Shown: piece by piece, positions 35,140-45,129 of the stretch
Layout of the letters: every line of letters begins with the position of its first letter
Numbering within the stretch: position 1 is the stretch's first letter
Assembly: GCA_036873135.1 (NCBI GenBank)
Contig: JAPTYO010000020.1
Coordinates: forward strand, 9,177,703 to 9,241,702
DNA: 64,000 nucleotides
Source: Clarkia xantiana subsp. parviflora
Lineage: Eukaryota; Streptophyta; Magnoliopsida; Myrtales; Onagraceae
Direction of reading: 5' to 3'
Notes under the pieces: model-generated
Database searches by the model: none
What the model was told of the DNA's origin: nothing
What the model saw: only the letters and a program-made list of their open reading frames with translations
Program-made: the position numbers and the translations under genes

Positions 35140-37823
35140 TTAGGCTTGGTCCTTGTCAGCAGCATCTGTTGGAGCGGGGTCCACGAGGTCGGGGGCAGAA
35201 GTCTCCACAGGGTCGGCCGTGGGAGGATCGACTATCGGGGCATCCGCACTTGGAAGCTCAGCGGCATCTTCGACAATTGCGAGGGTACTCCCCCCCATCA
35301 CTCTCCTCGGAAAGAGCAAAGTACTTCTTCGCAAAGGGAGCGAGAGAAGGAGACTTGTCGAAGTTGATGGCGTCACCATACTCCAGGTGGAGCTCCTCAA
35401 CCGCATTGAAGAGAGTGTTCTCCACCTCCGCGCCGAAGAACTTCATAGCGTCAGCCTGGAAGTCCTCAGACTTCCGATAATCCTCCCGACCTTTGGCCTC
35501 GGCCGCGACCAGCTGCGCAGGAACCCCCGCGACCTGCTCCTCCAGAGCCTTCTTCTCGAGGACCAGCTTGTCCTCAGCAGCCTGCCGCTCCTGTCGCTCC
35601 CGCCTCAGGAGCCCCTCGAAGTCCCCGACCTGCTTTTGGAGGTCCTGAACCTTTTTGTCAAGGATGGCCTGCTCCTTGGCAAGTTTCCCCCGCGAAGACT
35701 TGGAGGCCGCAAGGTCCTCCTTAAGCTTGTCGATGACCGCCCGGTCCCGCTCCCAGGACTCATCATAGGCGATGAGGTACCCGAAAAGACGGTTGAAGTC
35801 CCCGAGCTCCTACAATAGAAGAAAGAAAGTGTTAATGGACAAACAACCAGATGTACCAATGAAGAGAGAGAAGCGAAGTTTTACCTCTATCCGAAGCAGG
35901 GACATCTCTCGGACATCCCGATGCATAGCCGTCCGATTCAGGGAAATCGGGTACCGCATGGTGGGAAGGATCGAGCCTGCCAACAGATGCAGAGCCAGGT
36001 CCTCATGCTGGTCCCCTTGTCGGAGCTGGACTCCTTGCAATGTTTGGATTGGAGTCCAGGGAGCATTCACTTGTGTGGGGTCGAAGGCCCTGTAGAAACT
36101 CCCATCGAGAGGGACAGGAGGAGGGGCACGAGTCGTGGAGGGGCACGCCTCCGACTCGACCCGGACAGGGGAAGGAGTGAAGTTGTGGATGGGCGACGGC
36201 TGTCGCTGCTGCGGAGAAGATGAAGGGGGCAGCCCCTGAGAGGTTGGTTTCAAGGGAGACTGCCCCGTCCTCCGACGATGACGAAGGGAGCCACCCTCAT
36301 CAGTCTCCTCGGAGGAGTCCAAGCTTTCCACCCGTCGAAACTGTTCGCCGGTCGGGGTCTTCTCCCCAGTTGAGGGAGGCGCCCCTGTTGAAGACGGTGC
36401 ACCCGCAGAAGCTTCAGCACCCGATGGATCCCCTGAGCGACCTGCACCTAGAGGACGAGAGGCTTCAGAAATGTAATCAGGGAGTTCATCAGGATTCTTG
36501 CACCAAACAATACGTCGGGAGACATATTAATCCTTCCCATGGTAGTGGTAGTAGCCCGCCTTCAGGACACGAGGAGTTTCGCCTCGAAGGATTCGTCTGA
36601 CGTCAGCAATACGGGCCTCCCAGGTTGAAGGAATCAAATCCTTCGGGACCATCCTCCTATGCGATTTAATAGCGAGTCGGGGCTTTTTACCTTCTTCAGC
36701 ATTCTGGACATCGAAGAGTTGGTCCAGCTCCACGCGCTTCCGCTTAGGTTGCTCCGCAGAAGGAGACCCCGACGGAGCAGCAACCTTCTTGACGGACTTC
36801 CTCTTCCGCGAGGGGCGGACGGCATCAGTCTCCCCCTGCTTAAGGAACAGATCGGTCAGCACAGATACCCTCTTGGCTGCAAACAGTAAACGAATAAAGA
36901 GTTAGAAGTTTACCCAAGGAACCACATTGGAGGGGCCGTCGAAAAGCTGCCCCCCAGAGATTATATCGAGGAGTCGGATCCCGGCGTTCACCAGGTCCCG
37001 CTCCACGAGGGAATTGGCGTCGAGGGGAGTGTAGGACTCCCCCCATCGGTAGAGCTGGATGAGTTGGAGAGTTTGGAAATCTTCGTCGGTATAGGTGTGG
37101 AAGGCAGGCGGAGAATCTGCTTCCACCTCCCATCGGGGCCAGGGGATCGAAGAATGTTGGATGAAAAAGTAGCTCCTTTTCCAACTACTGTTATTGGACC
37201 CCGTATCAACCAGGAGTCCCCGACCCTTGACCACCTTCCAGGTGTCACTGGTCCAGCTGCACCGTCCAAGTTGTGCCTTGTTCCACTTCGGCATTCGGGG
37301 ATAGAAGGCGCAAACCCCCGCCTCGTTGCACTTCATCCCATAGAAGGTCCTGAAGAGCTTGAGGCTGTATACCCACCGTTGTCGGAAGCAGAGGACCTGG
37401 AAAGCATTCCACAGGCGAATGGCGTGCGGATAGAAGGTGGTCGGATGAGTTTTATAATGCTGGCACATCTCGACCAGATTGCCACAGAAGGGGAATCTGA
37501 TCCCCGCTGATACTTGCCCCGTAGAGACAAATACCTCCCCTTTTCGAGGACGAGTAACCTCAAGGCTACCCGAGGGGCGAGGCCAGGAATACAGGAAACG
37601 AGGTTCCCAAGTAGAAGTGATGCACCCCTCTCGGAGAGCTGCATCATAAGCAGTGTTGGAGATTTCATTCAGAGCATAATAAAAGTTGAAGGGCTTTCTC
37701 CCCTCAGAGCTGGATCCGCTGTCTGAAAAGTAGCAATGGCAAGGAAGGCACAGTGGGATTTTCGGAAAGCTGTAAACAAGGAAAACATGAACGAACAATA
37801 GAGAAGAGACCCTTACCACACAT
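35140..37823 (-). pseudogene. Antisense gene of G4 (long form, Transposase_28-like)
   Basis: Largest antisense gene here, about 800 codons over four inferred exons. Start ATG at 37823 with a 7-nt mini-exon and intron 37816-37723 (GGTAAGG donor, TTTTCAG acceptor); exon 37722-36914 holds a region like Pfam PF04195, with GIRFPFCGNLVEMCQHY, LWNAFQVLCFRQR and KRSYFFIQ. An intron at about 36913-36877 follows, but its frame is off by one. Exon 36876-35885 has a basic stretch, KDLIPSTWEARIADV, a TAA at about 36527 and ALHLLAGSILP. Intron 35884-35810 is phase 0. The last exon is coiled-coil-like; a one-base shift at a G7 run (35290-35296) breaks it before the end at 35140. Exon limits are inference. 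Confidence 0.75.
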
Positions 37824-38370
37824 GGCGATTGGAGGTTGAAGGAATGAACTTGACGTTGCCGGAAAGATGGCCGGAGAAACTCTGAGATCTTCGGAATCAC
37901 AGGGCTTGAATTCGCAGAGAAGTTGCAGAGAGCTTTTGAGAATTCGGAAACGGTAAACGTGCAGTTGTGCCCACGGTTAGGGTTTATAGGCGAAGAGGAC
38001 AGTTGAAGGGACACTTCGATCCGAGTCGTCGAAGTTGAAGAGTTTTAATCTGGACCGTTGAGATGGAACGTGCAGAAGGGTAATGGGCGTAATGATGAAA
38101 CGGCCTGAAAAGCACTTTTCAGAAGAAACAGGCGCGAAAAATCAGGCACGAGTGCAAAAGACGTTGCTTCACTAGCTGCTGCATTTAATGAACTGGGGAA
38201 TCGAAAAGTCCCCTCAGATTTGGCAGTTATCCACAAAGCATCGAGGAAATGTGAAGAAGAAGACTAGTATCGGGTGACTGTGCCAAGGGAAAGATCCCCG
38301 ATTCCAATATCGGGAGGTCGGGAGTTGAAAGACACGACGAACTAAAAGTCCCTCATGTCTTGGGGGCAAA

Positions 38371-39085
38371 TGATGGGTTCGAGTACAGCCGTTAGGCCCT
38401 TTAACGGTGAGGAAACGGCAAACAGGCCCGGTGGGCCCTAAACAAAGGCCAAGATGGCCCAGACAAAGGATCCCGACCAAAGGAACCCGAGGATGAGAGG
38501 TCCCGACAGAGTCGGACCTGATCAGCGAGCTGAACGCTCCCGACGAAGTGCCTCTGAGTAGGCCCCGATGATGAATCCCTGAGAACAATAGGCCCTGTCA
38601 CGATGACGAGGGGCCCCGGGCGGTGACACAACGAGATAACTCTGGAGTCCCCGATGTTAGTCGGGACTCGTTATCAGAGGATAAGGCCGAGATACGCGGG
38701 GCGTGGCCGAGATACGCGGAACGTGGATGAGATACACGGAGCGTGGCCGAGATACGCCGGGTGTGGCCGAGATAAGCGAGATCATGGCCTAGATAGGCGG
38801 GATCACATCCGAGATACGCGGGATACGGGCTAACCACCCCCAACGGTTCACCAGGTAACTGAGGTATCTCTTCGCCTATAAAAGGGCAAGAGGTCACCTC
38901 AGATCACTTACGTTGAAATACATTACTTGAGATTACTGCTTGCCAGTCCGCAAGAGATACTCATTTAAGCATCGGAGAGGGATTCTGGGTCACCGCCCGG
39001 TCTATCCCCTCTTGCAGGATTGCGTGGAGCGAAGGAGCTAGGATCGCCGTCAAAGTCCGTACCGGAGTTCCACCGTGATCCAACA
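38371..39085 (+). repeat. G4 3' LTR with polypurine tract
   Basis: 715 bp, same ends as the 5' LTR, preceded by CTTGGGGGCAAA (38359-38370), the plus-strand primer. Followed by the duplication GTCGG. The 525 bp before it (37824-38358), upstream of the antisense gene start, should hold that gene's promoter; no clear TATA box was seen there. Confidence 0.95.
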
Positions 39086-39755
39086 GTCGGGAAGAGAGTC
39101 GCGTAATGATCTGGTGTTGCCCCTCTTCCCAAAAGAGAAGAATTATGAGCGTTGATGTGGCGGACATGATTTCCTTCGCCAGTATAGTCGTCGATGTTCC
39201 TCGCGAAGACTTGCGGAGGAACTCGAGTATCAAAGAGTCTTTTGGAGAAGGGGTGAGAGTTATGATCTCGAACGGTTAGCATGTCGCTTGCCCCCACCCC
39301 CCCTTCTCTTCTTCTCAAGTAATTCTTCTACTTTCCTATAGTGAATAAGACAGGTTATTCGTTGCTTTATCAGACTTGGAAGTTTTGTGAACTTCGTTTT
39401 CTGGAAGGTTGATCTCATCGATCTTCTCGCTAGAGGCCACATCCTCCTGTCGAGATATTTCTCGAGCTGGCTCTTTGTTGCTGGGGATGGTTCCTGCTTG
39501 AGCTTGGTTCCAGAAGGCTATGAACGCAGCCATTACTTCTTGGGGAGCCACAGTAGGTTTCGCCCCTACTCCTACCTCTGGATCCACTGTATCAGGAGGT
39601 GGGTCAAAGTGGAGAGTCTGCTCTTCTTCTAGGGCACCATTGTTTCGAGGGGGGTCTTCCTCGTTCGTTGGTTTTGAAGTGGTGGGATCTGTATGAGATC
39701 TAGCCATTTCTTCCACCACTATCGTTGTCTTCTTAGTATTCTTGTTGGGAGCCAT
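39086..39755 (-). pseudogene. gag: G1 gag N-terminal half
   Basis: ATG at 39755, 18 bp from the primer site (39774-39791, minus strand TTTGGCGCCGTCTGTGGG). Begins MAPNKNTKKTTIVV; open to 39336, then a frame change and the gag core block (SKRLFDTRVPPQVF, IDDYTGEGNHVRHI, ATPDHYATLFP). The G4 insertion follows directly; the sense continues at 28145. The same core is in G4 gag as IKEYDGEGDPVRHV. Confidence 0.85.
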
Positions 39756-39791
39756 GATCTTTTGATCACCGTTCCCACAGACGGCGCCAAA

Positions 39792-40508
39792 TGTTGGGAT
39801 CAAAATTACGTGGCTTGAACTTCTGGTAATGAATTTCGAGATCTCGCATGTGGCTGGCTTTTTTAGGAGTCTATGTCGCCTTTAAAGGGACTTAGTTTCC
39901 TTTGACTGCTTGAGATAGGCGAGGACCTGAAAAGGGGTGGGGATGGCCCCTGATTCCACTCTAAAGCTTAAGTCAGTAATGGAATTTAAGAGAATACTAT
40001 TGAAGTATGTCAATGTAAGTAAGTAAATAATGAAAGTATCCCCCTATTTATAGGAAAAGTGTACCGACTTTATTGGCGGCAACCCTCTTGGGAGGGTTTT
40101 GTCTTGAGTCGGTGTCAGCAGGTGACAAGCAGGTCGTCACCTCACCTTTCCTTAGCTAGGAAGGTTATCTTCTGGCAGTTGAAGTAGGTCGCCACCTGTC
40201 CCTTCCTTAAGAGGAAGGGTTTTCTCTAAGGCGCAAGCATGTTGCCAGTTCTCCTTTCCTTAGGAGGAAGGTTTCTTCGATAGTACTTGGCTGTCGACTC
40301 GACTCTTTTCTTAAGAGGGAGAGTTTGGAGCTGAATGGACGCCAATCTTTGAAGACCTTGAATGCCGACCTTCCCACGATTTGGTGTCGACTACTTGTCT
40401 TCGTTTTCATATTCTGAGCGTGATTAGTCGTCGACTTCTTTTATGAGTCTCGACTTATATGCTCTCGACCTGTACGTACTGGCCCATCCTAACAATCATA
40501 ACCCAACA
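39792..40508 (-). repeat. G1 5' LTR
   Basis: 717 bp, TGTTGGGATCAAAATTACG to CATAACCCAACA in plus orientation, complete. A reversed TATA (CTATTTATAGG) is at about 40043. Its right 380 bp match the truncated 3' LTR at 13017-13396. Confidence 0.93.
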
Positions 40509-40510
40509 GG

Positions 40511-40711
40511 GAAGAACACTATTTCTTTGCTCATGACGTTAGGGTTACTTGTCCAGTTGCCCATGTTACTGAGACTAATCCCGTGCCGACATATGCTGAG
40601 TTTTCCGATTCAGACAAAGTGACCATGAAGGCTATATATCAGGCTCAAAAGGTGCGCGCCTATTGCGCATTGTCTTGTGTGACGAAGCAGGAGCTGTACG
40701 AAGCTGGGATT
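40511..40711 (+). pseudogene. Unidentified coding-like segment between G1 and G6
   Basis: An open frame of about 65 codons with no ATG start, running from the end of G1 into the G6 LTR start at 40712. It contains THAT-like spacing of charged residues around PTYAEFSDSDKVTMKAIY. Composition looks protein-coding, and the block resembles the N-terminal gag of some copia elements, but I cannot assign it. It is the sequence into which both G1 and G6 seem to have inserted. Confidence 0.35.
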
Positions 40712-41350
40712 TGTTGGATATTTGTCCAATTCGGGTTCGTATTTACGTTTCGGACCTCGCAAACACGTTAAAACCACAAAACGGACCTTACCGCAGTCAC
40801 CCTGGGTCAAAACGGTTCAGATGCGCGTTGCACCCGAATCGGGGACCTCCGGATTGTCCGGCAATCCGGACTGTGTCGAATATCGACACGGTCCGGGTTA
40901 CCGACTTGTACGCGCGTGTACGCCTATTTTTTCTATGTACGTGAAGTTAGCGCGCATATAGCCAATCTCGATGTCGGTAAGCGCTTTCCTGTATACCGAC
41001 ATCCAAACGGGCAAAGTTCTCAGGTTTCCTATAAATAGGGGCCTGGATCTCCCATTTCAACAAGTTAACTCGAAACTCTGGAGAATTGGCTATTTGTGCT
41101 CTGACCTCTCTTTAAAACTTTCTCTCTCTCTAAAAATACTGACTTTAGCATCGGAGAGGGCACAACCAGCACCACCCTCCCTCTCCATGCTGGTTATCGC
41201 CCGCTCTACAGGACCCGGTGTTTAGAAGACTAAGACGGATATCAGAGTTAGTTCGGGGATTGAGGTGAGAGCCAGAGTTAGTTCGTGGATCGAGGTTGGA
41301 GGTCCCTGAAAAACAGTTCGAGATATCCCAAGTGGAAAACGATCTCAACA
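40712..41350 (+). repeat. G6 5' LTR and primer site
   Basis: 639 bp, TGTTGGATATTTGTCCAATT to GATCTCAACA, with TATA box CTATAAATAGG at about 41030 and the U5 block TAGCATCGGAGAGGG. TGGCGCCGTC at 41353-41362 is the primer site. Its first 40 bases resemble the G5 LTR start, so the two families are related. Confidence 0.8.
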
Positions 41351-41401
41351 CTTGGCGCCGTCAGCGTGATTCGAACAAGAAGTCGTTCCATACCGCAAGC
41401 T

Positions 41402-42300
41402 ATGACAGGAAGACGTACGAAGAAGGCGGGGGCAGACAAGCCGAAGCCGACGAGAAGCCAACAATGACTTTCTCACATTCCAGATGCAGAGTCTTCAGCC
41501 TCCTCCATGTCAACCGCAAATGCGCCTTCCGCGCAGCATGGCCCCGACGTCTAGAACGAGGTACCAGTGCACGAGCTCGAGCAAAGGACGGAAAGGAATG
41601 AAGAGTTCCCATATGGGATACCAGCTGACGGAGTGCAGCAGCAAGCAGGAGGCGCAAGCAACATGCCACCAGTCACACCAGCCATGATGGATGCGCTTGA
41701 AGAACTTATCGCATTCAGGGAGACTCTAAAGAATCAAGGATACACCATATCCTCCATGCCAACAAGCAATGTGCCTTCCGCACAGCATGGCCTTGAAGTT
41801 CAGAGTACGATGTACATTGCATCCCTTTTATAAAAGATGGCAAGCGTGCACGAGATCCATGAAGACTTCGATGCTGGAGACGAGAAGTCATACGAGCAAG
41901 CAGGGTACGTTGCAAAGACAATGCACAAGTTCTAGGATGCCGACATAAAGGATGTTGATATAAAAGACGTCATTGGACTCTCATCAAAGGACAAAGAGCA
42001 CAATGTGCACCGTGACGCCTTGGTCATAACCACGCAGAATCCGACAAGAAGTCAACTTGGATCCTCTCACAGGCCTGTTGCCACATCCAATGCTTTCTTC
42101 ATACCAACAAAAAGTGCGCCCTTCACACAGTATGACCAAGGAAGCCACAACGCAAAGCACGTTACACCCCCGTTAGGATTTGAGCCTAAGAAGCATATCA
42201 ATGAAGAGTTTATTTCTCAATCTATAACGACGTTTATATCAAGAAGATGTCGGCAACACAAAGTCATCGTGCTATGTCCACAGTCAACTTATATGTGGCA
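41402..42300 (+). pseudogene. gag: G6 gag remnant
   Basis: ATG at 41402, 40 bp after the primer site, opens MTGRRTKKAGADKPK, then stops. Further pieces in other frames include MMDALEELIAFRETLKNQGY (about 41690) and HRDALVITTQN (42010), the latter like the block before protease in G5 (DNKDALVIT). Most of gag and all of protease are missing. A 40-45 bp motif occurs three times (41507, 41755, 42101). Confidence 0.5.
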
Positions 42301-44328
42301 ATGACAACCTGCGGATTATCTACAAAAGGAACTTATAAAATTCTCTACTCAAAATGACGACTATTCCAAAGGCGTCAACAACAAGCAATATCTTGGATAA
42401 ACACCGAGATTCACTATCAAAAGTAGCATGCTGTGGTATTCTCTTTGAAAGGGCAAACCCCATGTTTACTTCTAAAAACTGGCATGCTGCGAAATGCTCT
42501 TAGAAGAAAATCCTCATGTTCATAGCCATTCCCTGCATACAAACCAGGATGCGGCACTTAGGTGGGACTGATCACCCCATCGTGGCGGAAGTCCTCTTGT
42601 TAGACGACAACCCCACATATCTACAAAGTATGTATATCCCTCTTAAGGGTTCATACGCCATGAAGATACGTTCCTTGTTAGGATGACTTCATGTACACTC
42701 AAACTATACATATCCTCTTAAGGATGCAGACATAAGGAAGACCCCCTTAAATGGGTAGGCTTCATTCAAAAACGCTAGCAGGAGCGCACCCTGTTTGAAA
42801 AACTCATTAAACTTACAAGTCGAGTCTTGTACAACGTCGCCTTAGAGTGGAACTAAGAGATGGTATAAACTTAAATCTTGCTTCGTCAAGATGACTCTAC
42901 TACATGTCAAGTGCCTGTGCCAAGTGCCCGTGCAGAGTATATTACTATCTATAATGCTACAAGTACCAAGTGTACACATCTTGCCATGCCTTGGAATCTA
43001 ACCAAGAGGGGCACTCATAACACTCAACAATGTGCGACATACAGTCGCAACTACGGACATCATGCTCATCATCTAAGGATATATATCTTATTATGCAAGT
43101 CCAGTACATACGGACAGTGAGGATAACTCAAGGGTTCGACATGCTGGAAACAGGCAACTTAATACCAACCAAGAGTACGATATAACTCTTCAAAATGGGC
43201 GCGACAAGCAGCAATGCATGCATCAAAATCAGCCATATTCAAGTTCAAACTTCAAGTGGGAAGAAGTAAACAACGCTTACCTCAATGGGAGGAGCGCTCC
43301 TCCTTGGGCCGGTCCCTCGACCGGAGGGCAGAAGGCGCCACCGCACGACCCTCAACTCTATTCCCTTTACCGCAAGAAGGAGTTGGTACGGTCGCGCTCG
43401 GCATAGAGAACTAAGAATCGCTCGAGGAACGCGCCCCTGCGACGGATCTTTTGAATTGTGCTAAAGACAGGAATTGCAACCACGTGTTCAGTCGCGTGTA
43501 CGGAGCAACTTGCAAACAAAAGAAACATGGAAGCAACAACTTGGAAAATTAACAAGTTCAAAGAAGATACAAGGAGGTTCCTTACTCACAAGTTCTTTAC
43601 GACAACCATCTTTGGAGACTCTGGAGTAGTGGGGGCAATAATGCGGACATCCTTTCCAATAAGTGGGTTACCATGTATATCGGCTGTCTGCAAAGATGAG
43701 CTTTCTCCATCAGTCCGACCTACATTTCAGCATGATACAAGTTATAAAGATCATCAACATACCAATCTTCAGAAGGAAGTATATGAATACCGACATCAAT
43801 TAATCAAGAAAAGACGTCAACATCTACACTTCGTGCATGGGAATAGTGGACTTACTCATGATAACAATGACGGGATATTTTCTAAGTGTTTTACTATGAC
43901 ACCCGACGACATGCACCATATCTCTACATCAAGTCTATGGATACAACGCGCATAGCAATGGATATAGAAAATATTCTAAGTGTGGGGGCAAGTGCACGCA
44001 TACAAGCGTGTACATACGAGCACGCGCATACAGCTGTCGTCATATGGCAAGGTGTCGACTAGCAAGTGATATTTTCGGAGTGTTCCACTATGTCAGAAAT
44101 CGACACATAACAAGGTGTCGACCATCAAGGAATATTTTCTAAGTGTTTTACTCAGGATGACAGTCAGCATATTGCAAGCGGTCAGTATGGTACTAAGTGT
44201 CAACATGTTACTGCGTGTCAACATACAACAAGTCGTCAGCATACTATCAAATATCTATGTACGACAAGGTGCCGGCATGCAGCAAGATATGGCTGAAATA
44301 TTTTCTAAATATTTCACTTACTACATGG
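42301..44328 (+). other. G6 interior without recognised genes
   Basis: No RT, RNase H or integrase motif. Open frames 43218-43406 and 43458-43955 have no recognised domain; the first has a Pro/Gly-rich middle (SAPPWAGPSTGGQKAPPH). 43870-44310 carries spaced repeats of ATATTTTCTAAGTG. Short CTTAAGG-containing repeats lie at 42640-42760. Confidence 0.5.
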
Positions 44329-44444
44329 TGATGGATATACGCCCAATTTGAACCCGTTGACTTCCGAATCGTTTTATTTTGATCACCCCGTTAATGATTG
44401 TAAATGGAAATTTCGACCCGAACCCCCCGCGAAAACGCCAACGG

Positions 44445-44588
44445 TCCGGACGAGGCCAAAATACTCGTCCGGAGCGAGGCAAACTCACCTAGGTGAGGTC
44501 GGGTGGCCACACCCGACTTCCCCTAGGGGAGATCGGGTAGGCCAACCCGATCTCCCCTAGGGAAGGGTTGGGTGGCCACACCCAACCC
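44445..44588. promoter_or_regulatory. Cluster of four perfect hairpins in G5 LTR U3
   Basis: Four stems in 144 bp, all perfect: 10 bp (44445-44454 with 44464-44473), 8 bp (44498-44505 with 44510-44517), 18 bp (44521-44538 with 44545-44562) and 10 bp (44565-44574 with 44579-44588). Every loop contains GCCA. A 14-bp palindrome CTCACCTAGGTGAG (44484-44497) sits between the first two. It lies about 200 bp upstream of the TATA box. Role unknown. Confidence 0.85.
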
Positions 44589-44780
44589 CTACCCTTGGGG
44601 GTCGGATTTTCTCCCCCCCACCCCCCCCCCAAGGGCCCCGGCACCGCTTCCCGACTCCGATACTCAGTTTATTTCCGCCGACCTCTCCGTGCTTTAAGGT
44701 TTTAATTACGAGATTAAGGGCTGATTAATTGTGTTTAAAGGTTAACGATGTCATTAAGCCACCTTAATGACACCGTTGCC

Positions 44781-44788
44781 TATAAATA
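44781..44788 (+). promoter_or_regulatory. G5 LTR TATA box
   Basis: TATAAATA in GTTGCCTATAAATACAACC, about 290 bp before the LTR end and followed by the R/U5 block found in the G4 LTR. A promoter role is by position and similarity. Confidence 0.8.
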
Positions 44789-45129
44789 CAACCTTTCCAC
44801 CATTCATTTGGACATCTTGGCTAGATATACAATTTAGCTCTGACATCTCTCTGAGAAACGTATTGACTTAAGCATCGGAGAGGGTACATCAAGCACCACC
44901 CCCCCCCCCCTCCGTGCTTGTTATTGCCCCTCTTGCAGGGCACGTGGAGGAGAGAAGGCGAAGGACAGGAAGATACGGATCAGAACGACAGGACTTAGGA
45001 GCACCGAACCCGTAGTTTCACCAGTGAGGAGTAAGGTTTAGGTCGACCGCCCGTTGACTTGAAACTTAGAACCTAACAGTTGGCGCCGTCCGTGGGTTTC
45101 GAATAGAAAGCCTAATTATCACCGGCCAG

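Larger units (their letters stand above)
28146..39085 (+). mobile_element. G4, nearly complete Tat-like gypsy element
   Basis: 10,940 bp with two 715-bp LTRs, a target duplication GTCGG (28141-28145 and 39086-39090), primer site, single-frame gag-pol, tandem repeats, a long antisense gene and a purine tract before the 3' LTR. Removing it rejoins G1 gag. I counted about 11 differences between the LTRs (roughly 98.5 percent identity), making it, with copia D, one of the younger insertions here. Confidence 0.95.
13017..40508 (-). mobile_element. G1, gag-protease gypsy element without RT or integrase
   Basis: Outer minus-strand element, identified by matching LTR sequence at both ends (13017-13396 and 39792-40508), a primer site by the right LTR, gag and protease (39755 down to about 26690), an 81-bp array and an antisense gene. 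RT, RNase H and integrase are absent between protease and array. Two later insertions split it: G2 in the array (duplication GCCAT) and G4 in gag (duplication GTCGG). Without these it would be about 6.6 kb. It may be a non-autonomous family or a single deleted copy. Confidence 0.85.
40712..44328 (+). mobile_element. G6, decayed Tat-like gypsy element
   Basis: A 5' LTR, primer site, gag start, then about 2.5 kb without recognisable pol. The 3' region has spaced repeats of ATATTTTCTAAGTGTTTTAC and a purine tract GTGGGGGCAAG followed by TG at 43990, where a 3' LTR would start; no matching LTR is seen. It runs up to the G5 LTR at 44329. Right boundary uncertain. Confidence 0.6.
44329..45078 (+). 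repeat. G5 5' LTR and primer site
   Basis: About 750 bp, TGATGGATATACGCCCAATT to GAACCTAACA, with hairpins in U3, a TATA box at 44781-44788 and the U5 block TTAAGCATCGGAGAGGG. Primer site TGGCGCCGTCCGTGGGTT at 45081. The start is set by similarity to the G4 and G6 LTR starts and may be off by a few bases. C-rich runs at 44598-44640 and near 44900. Confidence 0.75.

Noticed and set aside
44329..45078. LTR at 44329 as the 3' LTR of G6
   Set aside because: It is followed by a primer site and pol, resembles the G6 LTR only weakly, and no purine tract stands before it.
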